A stretch of DNA of 35,827 nucleotides from Rhodospirillales bacterium (GTDB lineage: Bacteria; Pseudomonadota; Alphaproteobacteria; UBA828), in the NCBI GenBank assembly GCA_028818565.1, contig JAPPNV010000443.1:1-35827 (forward strand). The letters are read 5' to 3'. The notes below the pieces were generated by a model. It was not told the DNA's origin. It was given only the letters and a program-made list of their open reading frames with translations, and did not search any database. The translations under genes and the position numbers were made by a program. This document shows, one piece after another, positions 8,221 to 16,878 of this stretch. Numbering within the stretch: position 1 is the stretch's first letter; each line of letters begins with the position of its first letter.

Positions 8221-9102
8221 CTATCCCTTGACGGCGCCGGCCATGAGGCCGCGCACGAAGTAGCGGCCGGCGACGATATAGACCAGCAGCGTCGGAATCG
8301 CCGCCAGGATCGCGCCGGCGAAGTGCACGTTGTACTCCTTCACGCCGGTCGACGAGCTGACCAGGTTATTGAGCGCCACCGTCATCGGCTGCGAGTCGAA
8401 ATCCGAGAACGAGGCGCCGAACAGGAAATCGTTCCATACGTTGGTAAATTGCCAGATGACCGTGACCACGATGATGGGGCCCGAACTCGGCAGGAGGATG
8501 CGATAGAAGATGCGCAGGAAGTTGGCACCATCGATCTGCGCGGCCTTCACCAGCTCGGTCGGGAACGCCGCGTAATAGTTGCGGAAGAAGAGTGTGGTGA
8601 AGCCGAGGCCGTAAACCACGTGCACCAGCACCAGGCCCCAGGTGGTGCCGGCGATCCCCAGGAAGCCCAGCACCCGGGCCATGGGGATGAGCACGATCTG
8701 GAAGGGAATGAAGCAGGCGAACAGCATCAGCGCGAAGACCAGCGTATCGCCCCGGAAGCGCCACTTGGTCAGCACGTAGCCGTTGAGCGCCCCCAATAGC
8801 GTGGAGATGATCACGGCGGGCACGACCATCTTGATCGAGTTCAGGAAGTAGGGCGCGAGGCCGGTGGGCTGGACACCGATCTGAGCCTGGTTCCAGGCCT
8901 TGATCCAGGGCGCGACGGTGACCAGCTCGGGCAGCGCCAGCATGTTGCCGCCCCGGATCTCGTCGAGCTCCTTGAAGGAGTTCACCATCATCACGAAGAG
9001 CGGCAGCAGGTAGTAGACTGCGAAGACCAGGAGCGCCGCGTAGATCAGCGCGCGCGTGAGCCGCCCCGTGCGGACCGCGGTCTCGACCGCGTTAGCGGCC
9101 AC
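8221..9102 (-). CDS. Sugar ABC transporter permease (MalG/GtsC-like)
   Basis: An inner-membrane permease of 293 residues with about six hydrophobic segments, beginning with ALIYAALLVFAVYYLLP. The cytoplasmic coupling loop that contacts the ATPase is visible as TELVKAAQIDGANFLRIFYR, in the C-terminal half as expected for the MalG branch. The start is GTG at 9102, which overlaps the end of the upstream permease by 11 bases, so the two are translationally coupled. Together with that protein it forms the heterodimeric channel of the importer. The closest general resemblance is to glucose/mannose-type systems; substrate specificity cannot be read from a permease. Confidence 0.94.
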   Translation of the reverse strand: MAANAVETAVRTGRLTRALIYAALLVFAVYYLLPLFVMMVNSFKELDEIRGGNMLALPELVTVAPWIKAWNQAQIGVQPTGLAPYFLNSIKMVVPAVIISTLLGALNGYVLTKWRFRGDTLVFALMLFACFIPFQIVLIPMARVLGFLGIAGTTWGLVLVHVVYGLGFTTLFFRNYYAAFPTELVKAAQIDGANFLRIFYRILLPSSGPIIVVTVIWQFTNVWNDFLFGASFSDFDSQPMTVALNNLVSSSTGVKEYNVHFAGAILAAIPTLLVYIVAGRYFVRGLMAGAVKG

Positions 9103-10000
9103 GATGCGGCTCCCTGAGCTCGGCGTAGAGATAGGGCACGATGACGGCAGCGACCATCATCAGCATGATCACGGCGGAGCCCGCACCGATGCCCATCTGG
9201 TTGCGCGTGAAGGTGTAGGAGTACATGAAGGTCGCCGGCATCTCGGTCGCCCGCCCCGGCCCGCCGCCGGTGAGCGCCACTACCAGGTCGTAGGACTTGA
9301 TCGCCATGTGGGCGAGGACGACGAAGGCGGAGAGGAACGCGGGCCGCAGCTGGGGAATGATGATCCGGGCGTAGAGCTTGAGGTTCGATGCGCCGTCGAC
9401 CTGCGCGGCCTTGATGATCTCGTTGTCGATCCCCCGCAGGCCCGCGAGGAAGATGGCCATGACGAAGCCCGAGGTCTGCCAGACCGCGGCGATCACGATG
9501 GTGTAGATCGCCATCTGCCGGTTCTTGATCCAGTCGAACTCGAAGCTGGTCCAGCCCCAGGTTTGCAGCGTCTGTTCGAGCCCGATGCCGGGGTCGAGGA
9601 ACCATTTCCACGCCGTGCCCGTGACGATGAAGCTGAGCGCCATGGGGTAGAGGTAGAGCGGCCGCAGCACCCCTTCGGCGCGGATCTTCTGGTCGAGGAG
9701 GATCGCGAGGGTGAGGCCGATTGCCGTGCAGATGGCGATGTAGAGGCCACCGAAGATCACCAGGTTCTCGACGGCGGTCGACCAGTGGCGCAGCGCAAAC
9801 AGCTTCTCGTAGTTCTCGAAGCCGATCAGGTTGTACTTCGGAAGAATCCGGGAGTTGGTGAACGACAGGTAAACGGTGAAGACGATAAAGCCGTAAACGA
9901 AGAGGACGATCGCCGCGAAGCTCGGCGCGAGCACCAGCCGGGGCAGCGCCTGCTGCGCCCAGCCGCGAAGGTAACGGCCATGCTCCGTGACGTAGGACAC
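9092..10000 (-). CDS. Sugar ABC transporter permease (MalF/GtsB-like)
   Basis: A 302-residue inner-membrane permease. The first membrane segment, ALPRLVLAPSFAAIVLFVYGF, is followed by further hydrophobic helices. The coupling loop reads NEIIKAAQVDGASNLKLYAR. The start is a GTG at 10000 with a purine-rich ribosome-binding site (GGGGAG) just upstream. It lies 76 bases after the binding-protein stop, and that gap contains a strong hairpin (listed separately). It pairs with the following permease, whose gene overlaps it by 11 bases. Confidence 0.94.
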   Translation of the reverse strand: MSYVTEHGRYLRGWAQQALPRLVLAPSFAAIVLFVYGFIVFTVYLSFTNSRILPKYNLIGFENYEKLFALRHWSTAVENLVIFGGLYIAICTAIGLTLAILLDQKIRAEGVLRPLYLYPMALSFIVTGTAWKWFLDPGIGLEQTLQTWGWTSFEFDWIKNRQMAIYTIVIAAVWQTSGFVMAIFLAGLRGIDNEIIKAAQVDGASNLKLYARIIIPQLRPAFLSAFVVLAHMAIKSYDLVVALTGGGPGRATEMPATFMYSYTFTRNQMGIGAGSAVIMLMMVAAVIVPYLYAELREPHRGR

Positions 10001-10031
10001 ACCCGCTCCCCTCGCTGCTTAGGGTCGGCGA

Positions 10032-10067
10032 CCGACCGGCTCCGACGCGATGGCCGGAGCCGGTCGG
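10032..10067 (-). promoter_or_regulatory. Intergenic hairpin after the binding-protein gene
   Basis: CCGACCGGCTCC (10032-10043) and GGAGCCGGTCGG (10056-10067) are perfect complements. They form a 12-bp (13 with the next G-C pair) GC-rich stem with a short loop between the binding-protein stop and the permease start. There is no U-tract, so it is not a standard intrinsic terminator. In sugar ABC operons such a structure often protects the upstream mRNA and lets the binding protein be made in excess; that role is inferred here. Confidence 0.65.
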
Positions 10068-10076
10068 CCTGCAATA

Positions 10077-11342
10077 CTACATCGCCGCTTCGACGGCGTT
10101 CACCAGCTCCTCGACGGCGGTCGCGGAATCGTACTCGCCGTTGAAGTGGGCGGTGACGACGTCGTAGATGGCGTTCTTGACCGACGCCGGGCTCGCGTGG
10201 CCGTGGGCGGTCGAGCCGTAGAGCGTGCCGTTGCTGTTGGCCTCGGCCAGGTCCTTCATGCCCTTCTTGCCGCAGTCGTCAAAGGCCTCGTCGGAGACGT
10301 CTGTGCGCGCGGGCACCGAGCCCTTGACCACGTTGAAGGCGGACTGGAAGGAGGTCGACATGATCGCCGACGCCAGCTTCTCCTGCGCGGAGCGGCGCTC
10401 CTCGCCGACCGCGAACATGGCGAACTGGTCGGAGTTGAAGGTCACCGTCCCCTGCGTGCCGGGATGGCGGAAGCAGACGAAGTCCACGCCCGGGGTCTTG
10501 CCGGCGTTCAGGAACTCGCCCTTGGCCCAGTCGCCCATCATCTGCATGCCGGCCTGGCCCTCGATGACCATGGCGGTGGCGAGGTTCCAGTCGCGGCCCG
10601 AGAAGTTGTCGTCGACGTAGGAGCGCAACGTCGCCATGCGATCGAACACCGCCTTCATGGTGTCCGAGCCGAGCGCGTCAGGATCGAGCTCGATCATGGA
10701 CTTCTGGTAGAACTCGGGGCCGCCCGTGGACATCAGGACGCCGTCGAAGATCGTGGCCTCCTGCCAGGCCTGGCCGCCGTGGGCGAGCGCGACGTAGCCC
10801 GCGCCCTGGATCGCGTCGAGGGCGGCGACCAGCTCGTCCCACGTTGTCGGCGCGGCGAGGCCGAGCTCGTCCAGGATCCCCTTGTTGGCCCAGACCCAGT
10901 TGGTCGAGTGGACGTTGACCGGGGCCGAGATCCACTTGTCGTCGTACTTGGCGAAGCGCTGAAGCGCCGCCGGCACCACGGCGTCCCAGCCCTCCGCCGC
11001 GGCGACGGCATTGAGGTCGGCGAGCGCGCCCTCGGCGGCCCAGTCCTGAATGTCGAAGCCCAGCATCTGCACCGCAGTCGGCGCGTTGCCGGCGGTGACG
11101 CGCGCGCGCAGCACGGTCATCGCCTCGGAGCCGCCGCCGCCGGCGACGGGCATGTCCTGCCAGGTGACGCCCTGGCCTTCGAGGTCCTGCTTGAGGACGT
11201 TGAGGGCGGCCGCCTCGCCGCCTGAGGTCCACCAGTGCAGGACCTCGACTTCTTCTGCGGCCTGGGCGGTTGAGGCCAGGCCCACCGCGAAAGTCATCGC
11301 GGCGCCGGCAACGCCCGCCGTAAGGACAGATCGAATATTCAT
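10077..11342 (-). CDS. Sugar ABC transporter substrate-binding protein
   Basis: A periplasmic solute-binding protein of 421 residues of the extracellular family 1 type, most like glucose/mannose (GtsA-like) binding proteins. The first 28 residues are a classical signal peptide with a hydrophobic core ([12 protein letters not shown]) and a TAQA cleavage site, and the mature protein begins [15 protein letters not shown] chose the ATG at 11342 instead of the track's 11408 because it begins the signal peptide and has GGGAG at good spacing upstream. It opens the transporter block and is separated from the upstream enoyl-CoA hydratase gene by 135 bases, so an extra promoter there is possible. The LHWWTSGGE and [15 protein letters not shown] segments are typical of the group. 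The ligand is not determined. Confidence 0.93.
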   Translation of the reverse strand: MNIRSVLTAGVAGAAMTFAVGLASTAQAAEEVEVLHWWTSGGEAAALNVLKQDLEGQGVTWQDMPVAGGGGSEAMTVLRARVTAGNAPTAVQMLGFDIQDWAAEGALADLNAVAAAEGWDAVVPAALQRFAKYDDKWISAPVNVHSTNWVWANKGILDELGLAAPTTWDELVAALDAIQGAGYVALAHGGQAWQEATIFDGVLMSTGGPEFYQKSMIELDPDALGSDTMKAVFDRMATLRSYVDDNFSGRDWNLATAMVIEGQAGMQMMGDWAKGEFLNAGKTPGVDFVCFRHPGTQGTVTFNSDQFAMFAVGEERRSAQEKLASAIMSTSFQSAFNVVKGSVPARTDVSDEAFDDCGKKGMKDLAEANSNGTLYGSTAHGHASPASVKNAIYDVVTAHFNGEYDSATAVEELVNAVEAAM

Positions 11343-11477
11343 GATAGGTCTCCCATCGGTTGGTTGAATGCGCTTCTCACACTGAGTTCGGCCGGCTGCC
11401 CCGCGCATTCCGTTGGGAGCCGGTCCGGTTCTGTGGGCGGTGCTTCATCAGGCGCACTGCCCTGGTTGCGCTGTCGC

Positions 11478-12257
11478 TCATCGGTTGGAGAAATCCGGCG
11501 GCCGCTTCTCGCGGAAGCTGGCTACGCCTTCGCGACCATCCTGCGTGCCGCCGGCCACGCCGGCTGCGAGCGCTTCCAGCGTCGCCGCCCTGTTTTCACC
11601 GACGGCGGCATCGATGAGCTGCTTGGCAAGCTGCACGGCGATGGGCGCGCGCGCTGCGATACGCTGCGCCATGCCGAGCGCAGCATCGGTTGCCGTGCCC
11701 ACCGGCACGACCCTGTGCACCAGGCCGCTGCGTTCCGCGCTGCCGGCGTCGAGCCGCTCGCCGGCGAGCGCCATCAGCTTGACCGGCGCGGGCCCGATCA
11801 TGCGGACGAGGCGCTGGGTGCCGGACCACCCGGGCGGCACGCCCACGTCGGCCTCGGGCAGGCCGAAGGCGGCGTCGGCACCCGCGATGCGAAGGTCAGC
11901 CGTGGCTGCGAGCTCGAGACCGCCGCCGAGCGCCAGGCCCTCGATCGCGGCGATGAGGGGAGGTCGCAGGCGCGCCATGCGGTCGAAGACGGCGTGTCCG
12001 TCGCGCACCCAGTGGCGCCACATGTCGAGCGGGCTAGCATCGGCCCAGGCATCGATGTCGGCGCCCACGCAGAAGGCGCGATGGCCGGTAGCGCTCAGGA
12101 CGACGGCGCGGATGTCGTCGTCGGCATCGATTCGGCCGGCAGCATCGCTCAGCTGGGCTAGCATGGCCGGCGTCAGCGCGTTGAGCTTGGCCGGGCGGTC
12201 CAGCGTGATGCGGACAATCGTGCCGTCGCGCGCGAAGATGACGCTCCCGTCGCTCAT
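11478..12257 (-). CDS. Enoyl-CoA hydratase/isomerase (crotonase) family protein
   Basis: A crotonase-fold enzyme of 259 residues that would hydrate or otherwise rework a CoA thioester. The oxyanion-hole loop (FCVGADID) and IEGLALGGGLELA are present. Both acidic residues used by true hydratases are conserved, one in GGGLELA and one in FGLPEADVG, so hydratase activity is plausible. The ATG at 12257 overlaps the CoA-transferase stop as ATGA, so the two genes are translationally coupled and probably act in sequence: activation to the CoA ester, then hydration. Finding it between a LacI regulator and a sugar importer is unusual. Confidence 0.92.
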   Translation of the reverse strand: MSDGSVIFARDGTIVRITLDRPAKLNALTPAMLAQLSDAAGRIDADDDIRAVVLSATGHRAFCVGADIDAWADASPLDMWRHWVRDGHAVFDRMARLRPPLIAAIEGLALGGGLELAATADLRIAGADAAFGLPEADVGVPPGWSGTQRLVRMIGPAPVKLMALAGERLDAGSAERSGLVHRVVPVGTATDAALGMAQRIAARAPIAVQLAKQLIDAAVGENRAATLEALAAGVAGGTQDGREGVASFREKRPPDFSNR

Positions 12258-13840
12258 GCCGCGCGCTCCCTGAGTGCGAGGCCCATGGGCTCGGGCCTGA
12301 ACAGGCCGGGCGGCATCGGCTTCACGTCGCCGGCGACGGTCAGCGGAAATCCGGATTGGGCCAGCACGTCGCGCTCCAGGTCGATGCCGGGTGCGATCTC
12401 AACCACCTCCGGCCCGCTCTCGCCCAGGCGCAGAACGCAGCGCTCGGTGACGTAAAGCACGTCCTGGCCCTGGGCGCGGGCGCGGCGGCCGCTGAAGGTC
12501 ACGTGCTCGACCTCGTCGACCAGCTTCCGCACCCGTCCCTCGGACTCGATCTTCAGCGCGCCGCCAGCGATGGCGAGCTTTGCGCCGGCTGTGAAGTAGC
12601 CGGCGAAGACGATGCGGGGCGCGTTGGCGGTGATGTCCACGAAGCCGCCGGCGCCGGCGGTGACCTGGGGGCGCGCGGCGAGCCTGGAGACGTTGACGTT
12701 TCCCTCCCGGTCGATCTGGAGGAACGAGAGCAGCGAGGCATCGAAGCCGCCGCCCTGCAGGTAGGTGAACTGGTGCGGCGAGGGGATGATGGCCTCGGCG
12801 TTGGCCGCGCAGCCGAACTCGAACCCCAGCAGCGGAACCCCGCCGACCGCCCCCTGCTCCAGGACCCAGGTGACGGCGCCGTGCGCGCCTTCCTCCAACA
12901 GGATGCGGGGGACGTTGGCGGCGATGCCGAAGCCGATGTTGACCGCCATGCCGTGGCCGAGCTCCATGGCGACGCGGCGGGCGATGACCTTCTCGGGCCC
13001 GAACGCGGGGACCTCGAAGTCGGCCTCGGGCCTCCGGGTCTCGCCGCAGATGGCCGGGTCGAACGCGGTCTGCGTGGTCTGCCACTGTGCCGGCTCGACG
13101 ACCACGTGATCCACCAGCACGCCCGGCACGTGAACGGCCATCGGCTTGAGTGCGCCGGCCTCGGCACACCGCTTGACCTGGGCGATGACGATGCCGCCGT
13201 TGTTGCGCGCCGCGAGCGCCTGGTCGAGCGCGCCGAGGTAGGCGCCCTCATGCTCCCACGAGACATTGCCGCGATCGTCGGCGCTGGTGCCGCGAATGAT
13301 GGCGACATCGGGCACGATCGCAGGAAAGTAGAGCCAGATGTCGCCGTCGAATTCGGTGCGGCGGACGATGGGGTCGGCGCCGGCCAAGTCGTTCATTGCG
13401 CACCCCTGAAGCGCCGGGTCGACGAAGGTGCCGAGTCCGACCTTGGTGAGCACGCCCGGCCGCTTTGCCGCGGCCTCGCGGGTCATGTCGAAGAGGATCC
13501 CGCTCGGCACGTTGTAGGCCGGAATTTCGTTGTCCTCGATCAGGCGCCAGATCGCCGGCATCGGCAGGGAGGACGGGCCTGAGGGAAAGGAGCCGGCGAT
13601 CACGCGGGAGAGAAGGCCGGGCCTGGCGAGGTGGTCGATCCCCTTGATCCCGTACATGTCGCCGGCGGCGATGGGATGCAGCGTCGTCAGCCCGCGCGGG
13701 CTGCCGGCGCTCTCGAATCTCTCGCCGATCGCGCACAACACGCGATCGGGGCAGCCGAGCCCGCTGGACGAACTGACCGTGACCACGGCGCCGTCGGGGA
13801 TCAGCGCCGCCGCCTCGTCCGGCGAAATCACCCGGGCCAC
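12254..13840 (-). CDS. Acyl-CoA:carboxylate CoA-transferase (propionate CoA-transferase-like)
   Basis: A fused alpha-beta family I CoA-transferase of 528 residues that would move CoA from acetyl-CoA or a similar donor onto a carboxylic acid. The N-terminal half carries PDGAVVTVSSSSGLGCPDRV. The second half has MAVNIGFGIAANVP and the probable catalytic glutamate, Glu328, in VLEQGAVGGVP, which in relatives forms the glutamyl-CoA thioester. The ORF track begins at 14047 inside lacI; homology starts at the GTG at 13840, which has GAGGG upstream overlapping the lacI stop codon (TGAGGG). Length is normal for propionate CoA-transferase. As the first enzyme after the regulator it should set the entry of an acid intermediate into CoA metabolism. 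The acid is unknown. Confidence 0.9.
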   Translation of the reverse strand: MARVISPDEAAALIPDGAVVTVSSSSGLGCPDRVLCAIGERFESAGSPRGLTTLHPIAAGDMYGIKGIDHLARPGLLSRVIAGSFPSGPSSLPMPAIWRLIEDNEIPAYNVPSGILFDMTREAAAKRPGVLTKVGLGTFVDPALQGCAMNDLAGADPIVRRTEFDGDIWLYFPAIVPDVAIIRGTSADDRGNVSWEHEGAYLGALDQALAARNNGGIVIAQVKRCAEAGALKPMAVHVPGVLVDHVVVEPAQWQTTQTAFDPAICGETRRPEADFEVPAFGPEKVIARRVAMELGHGMAVNIGFGIAANVPRILLEEGAHGAVTWVLEQGAVGGVPLLGFEFGCAANAEAIIPSPHQFTYLQGGGFDASLLSFLQIDREGNVNVSRLAARPQVTAGAGGFVDITANAPRIVFAGYFTAGAKLAIAGGALKIESEGRVRKLVDEVEHVTFSGRRARAQGQDVLYVTERCVLRLGESGPEVVEIAPGIDLERDVLAQSGFPLTVAGDVKPMPPGLFRPEPMGLALRERAA

Positions 13841-13847
13841 GACGCCC

Positions 13848-14909
13848 TCACGCTTGCGGGTTCTTTGTCGGCGCGGGACCACAGGTGCCGCGTACGACCA
13901 GGGAGGGCGCCAGTATCTCTTGTTCCGGAGGTTCGCTGGGGTCGGCGATGCGGCGCAGCAGCGCCGCGGCGGAGCGCCGCCCCAGCTCGCCGGGATAGAC
14001 CGCAACGGTGGTGAGCGGCGGCAAGGTGTGGCGAGCGCCGGCAACATCGTCGAAGCCGATGACGCTGAAGTCGCGACCCACTTTCAAACCCGCCGCAGCC
14101 GAGGCATCCAGAACGCCGAAGGCGACCACGTCGCTGAAGCAGAGGGCGGCCGTCGGCGGGCTCTCGAGTGCGAGAGCGGCCCGCAACGCCTCGATGCCAC
14201 CGCCTGGGTTGACTGCTGCCGGCACGATCAGACTGGGGTCTGGCGCGATACCGGCGGCGTCGAGCGCAGCCCTGTAGCCGCGGACACGCTCGGTCGTGAC
14301 GACGTTACCTTCAATGCCGCCGAGAAAAGCGATGCGCCGATGGCCGAGTGCCAGAAGATGTTCGGCGGCCATGCGCATACCGAGCGCATAGTCGGGAACG
14401 ACCGAACCCAGCCGAACGCCCGGCAGCCAACGCATGACCTGGATCACGGGGACGTTCCAATCGCTCATGGCAGCGACCAGACGGGTCTCGGTGCCCGTGG
14501 CCGGACACAGAATGAAGCCCGCCGCGCCATGCTCGCGCATGGTCTCCATGACCTGCCGCTGTCGTACCGGGTCTTCGCCGGTGTTGGCCATAAGCGAGAC
14601 ATAGCCGGCGGCCTCCAGCGCTTCCTCCAGACCGAACGCCAGCTCCGCGAAAAACGGATTGGTCAGGTCGTTGATGATCATGGCGACCATGTCGCTGGTT
14701 CTGCGACGCAGATTGGCGGCGTTGCGGTTGTAGACGTAGCCGAGGCGCTCGATTGCCTCCTCGACCCGATGCCTGGTCTCGCGCTTGACCAGCGGGCTGT
14801 CGCGCAGCACGAGCGAGACTGTCGACCGGGACACCCCGGCCTCACGGGCGAGATCGGTCACCGTGACCCGCCGGCTCGTCTGGCTGGCCTCCTGCGCTCG
14901 TTGGCTCAT
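13848..14909 (-). CDS. LacI-family transcriptional regulator
   Basis: A repressor of 353 residues. The N-terminal helix-turn-helix is clear (VTDLAREAGVSRSTVSLVLRD, about residues 17-37), followed by the hinge-region sequence NRNAANLRRR, then a periplasmic-binding-protein-like ligand domain with the usual NPFFAELAFGLEE and DDVAGARHTLPPLTTV motifs. It is the first gene of the minus-strand cluster, and two near-identical palindromes containing GGATCGATCC lie just upstream, one overlapping a promoter. This suggests autoregulation and control of the downstream genes. The stop codon overlaps the ribosome-binding site of the CoA-transferase. The inducer is likely a sugar-like molecule, by family. 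Confidence 0.95.
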   Translation of the reverse strand: MSQRAQEASQTSRRVTVTDLAREAGVSRSTVSLVLRDSPLVKRETRHRVEEAIERLGYVYNRNAANLRRRTSDMVAMIINDLTNPFFAELAFGLEEALEAAGYVSLMANTGEDPVRQRQVMETMREHGAAGFILCPATGTETRLVAAMSDWNVPVIQVMRWLPGVRLGSVVPDYALGMRMAAEHLLALGHRRIAFLGGIEGNVVTTERVRGYRAALDAAGIAPDPSLIVPAAVNPGGGIEALRAALALESPPTAALCFSDVVAFGVLDASAAAGLKVGRDFSVIGFDDVAGARHTLPPLTTVAVYPGELGRRSAAALLRRIADPSEPPEQEILAPSLVVRGTCGPAPTKNPQA

Positions 14910-14948
14910 GCGCTGCGGTACTGCCGTTGTTCCAATCGTTCCATGGCC

Positions 14949-14963
14949 TTAGGATCGATCCAA
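14949..14963. promoter_or_regulatory. Probable LacI operator, proximal copy
   Basis: TTAGGATCGATCCAA holds the perfect palindrome GGATCGATCC (14952-14961) with matching TT and AA flanks and one mismatched pair between. It is the same core as the site at 15016-15029. The CG centre is usual for LacI-family operators. It lies between the promoter and the lacI start codon, so binding could block elongation or loop with the distal site (66 bp centre to centre). Confidence 0.72.
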
Positions 14964-15015
14964 TAATTGTTCCGCTCTACCCAGACTATTCCATGCTGGA
15001 CAAACAAGATTTTAT

Positions 15016-15029
15016 TTGGATCGATCCAA
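15016..15029. promoter_or_regulatory. Probable LacI operator overlapping the -10
   Basis: TTGGATCGATCCAA is a perfect 14-bp palindrome with a central CG, embedded in an AT-rich context (TTTAT on one side, ATAAA on the other). Four of its bases form part of the -10 hexamer of the promoter listed next, a classical repressor position. The repeated core 66 bp away makes a chance palindrome unlikely. Confidence 0.8.
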
Positions 15030-15054
15030 TAAACAGGTCCGAAATGAGTGTCAA
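15026..15054 (-). promoter_or_regulatory. Sigma70-type promoter of the lacI catabolic cluster
   Basis: Read on the minus strand, a perfect -35 TTGACA (15049-15054) is followed after exactly 17 bases by TATTGG (15026-15031) as a -10. The 5' leader to the lacI ATG at 14909 would be about 110 bases and would contain the second operator. The spacing and the operator overlap support the call; the -10 itself matches consensus at only four of six positions. Confidence 0.65.
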
Positions 15055-15235
15055 GTCCGCAGCGGCTGCTCCTCCTGACAACCGACGCCAGTTACCATGA
15101 CCTATTGAGCGAGTCGCGAGAGGTTCGAGTTCGATCCCGCTCGTGCTGGTGGCGGGTATTGCGCCGTTGGTGAGCACTGGATGCTCGCTTGCCTGTCAAT
15201 CGGCTTCGAAGATCACCCCCAATATAGAGTGATTT

Positions 15236-15730
15236 CTGGGCACCCCGACGCGCCATCTGTTTGCCACGATCTCCGGCTTCACCGGGCATGACGTGACCCA
15301 GGCGCAGGCGGTCCGCTCCCGCAAGCGCATTCTTGCAAGGCGCGGCGACGATGACGCCGCAACTTACGGTGCAGAACTCGCTGCGGAGGAGCTGTAGGCG
15401 CGCTGCGACACCTGGTGCGATACTGTCTACGGTCGCTGGTCTCGTGGCGGCCTCGGCAGTGTCTCGCCCTTCACCCACCGTACCTCATGGCCACACCCCG
15501 TGCGCCGGGTCCACGACGAGCGCGCGCTGGACGCACTGCTGGCGGAGCCGGCGAGCGGCGGCTGGCGTACGGTGCGCAAGGCCGGCATCCGCCTTGAGAA
15601 CGCTGACTACATCGCCGGCGAGCTCGGGCCGCTCGTGGGCGAGCTCGTGTGCGTCCGCCGCGATGCCGCAGACACCGACCGGCTCTACGTCTACTTGGCG
15701 TGCGGCGCCTTCGTCTGCGTGGCCGAGGAA
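15236..15730 (+). pseudogene. Mu-type (MuA/TnpA-like) transposase, C-terminal remnant
   Basis: The plus-strand frame holding the 15500 ORF can be read back to about 15236. It shows the late part of a Mu-family DDE transposase: FLGTPTRHLFATISGFTGHDVT (the region after the catalytic Glu), then WCDTVYGRWSRGGLGSVSPF, then the C-terminal beta-barrel domain with ERALDALLAEP, GIRLENADYIAGELGPLVGE and DRLYVYLACGAFVCVAEE. An in-frame TAG at 15395-15397 and a TGA at 15230 interrupt it, and the N-terminal domains and most of the catalytic core are missing. It ends abruptly where the ATPase-like sequence begins in another frame. A dead mobile element. No terminal repeats were found. Confidence 0.75.
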
Positions 15731-15731
15731 G

Positions 15732-16667
15732 CGCGACCTGCGCGCCGCCTTTCAGGTCGAGCTCGAACAATCGGGTCTCAGCACTGCCCGCGCTGCTGAT
15801 CAGATCGGCGGACACGCCTCCGGCATCACACGATGGTTGAACGGTACCTATGCCGGGGACAACGACGCCGTCGCAGCCGATGTGGAATGCTGGCTGGACA
15901 CCCGCGCCGATGCCGCAAGGCGCTCACTCGATGGCGCCGCGGCCTTGATCGCCATGCCGAGACCAGTGCTTCACGCCAGATCACCTCTGCACTGGCCTAT
16001 GCCCACGCCGCAGGCGATATCGTCGCCATCATCGGCAAGCCCGGACGGGGCAAGACATGGGCGACAGAATACTACTGTGCCGGCAGGACCACCGCCTTCA
16101 ATCTCTTTGCCTCGGGTGCCGTGAACTCCCTTCCCGGTTTTCTGTCCCTTGTAGGTGAGGCGATCGGAGTCGGCCGGCACCACCACTCGGCACTGGAGGC
16201 AGAACGCACCATCATCGACCGCCTGCGTGACCGCCAGGCGTTGATCGTGGTGGATGAGGCCCACCTCCTGCGCGACAAGCTGCTGGACGAGCTCCGCATC
16301 ATCCGGTACCGCGCGGGCTGTGGACTGGCGCTGGTGGCGGACGAGACGATCCGCATGGCGCTCGCCCGCTGCCAGCAGGAGGACGGGCGGATCGGCCTCA
16401 AGTCCGATCTCGCCACACAACCCACAGCGCACGTCGAAGACATCGCCGCCGGCGTGCTGGGCCGCGCCCCGCCACGGTGGAACTCAAGACGCTGAACACC
16501 GTCGGCAAGGTCCCGGCGGCCTTCACGCGATGCGCCGTCTCCTGGGCCGCGCCTGGATGGTGGCACAAGCGGCGAGCAGCGACGCCATCGAAGCCTCCGA
16601 CATCACCGCCGCCGCAGAAGAGAGCACGGCCGCCGGCGAGGACGCGGCGGCACGGGGAACCGGCTGA
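15732..16667 (+). pseudogene. MuB-like transposition ATPase, frameshifted
   Basis: A broken AAA+ transposition helper spread over three frames. The first part (from 15732) gives the MuB-like N-terminal helix-turn-helix: RDLRAAFQVELEQSGLSTA, then ITRWLNGTYAGDNDAV. Around 15940-15960 the frame changes, and the ATPase core follows with Walker A GKPGRGKT, Walker B ALIVVDEAHLL and a sensor-like LALVADETIRMALAR. After about 16470 the C-terminal piece continues first as ELKTLNTVGKVPAAF and then, one frame over, as MRRLLGRAWMVAQAASSDAIEASDI up to about 16667. At least three frame disruptions make it non-functional. It lies directly behind the transposase remnant, as in Mu-type and related modules. 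Confidence 0.75.
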
Positions 16668-16878
16668 CTCAAGGCCCGGCCTCGGCACCCATCCCGTCGC
16701 GCCGCCAGAGTGCATCGTCGACAGTTCAGCCCTCGCTTCGGGGGCCAATACCTCACACCGTCCCGGAATATCCCGGTTCGTCCCGCATGGCGCAGGATTT
16801 TCCGTCACTTACAACCCGACCTAGGGGTGTGTACATAGAGCTTGCCGCCATCGCGTGGCCACGCTATGAGGCCGGGCG

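Noticed and set aside
13841-14047. N-terminal extension of the CoA-transferase ORF
   Set aside because: It lies within lacI coding sequence and has no family similarity. The GTG at 13840 has its own ribosome-binding site.
15090-15165. GAGGTTCGAGTTCGATCCCGCTCG looks like a tRNA T-arm
   Set aside because: Neither strand gives a pairing 5-bp T-stem around the loop, and no acceptor or anticodon arm can be found.
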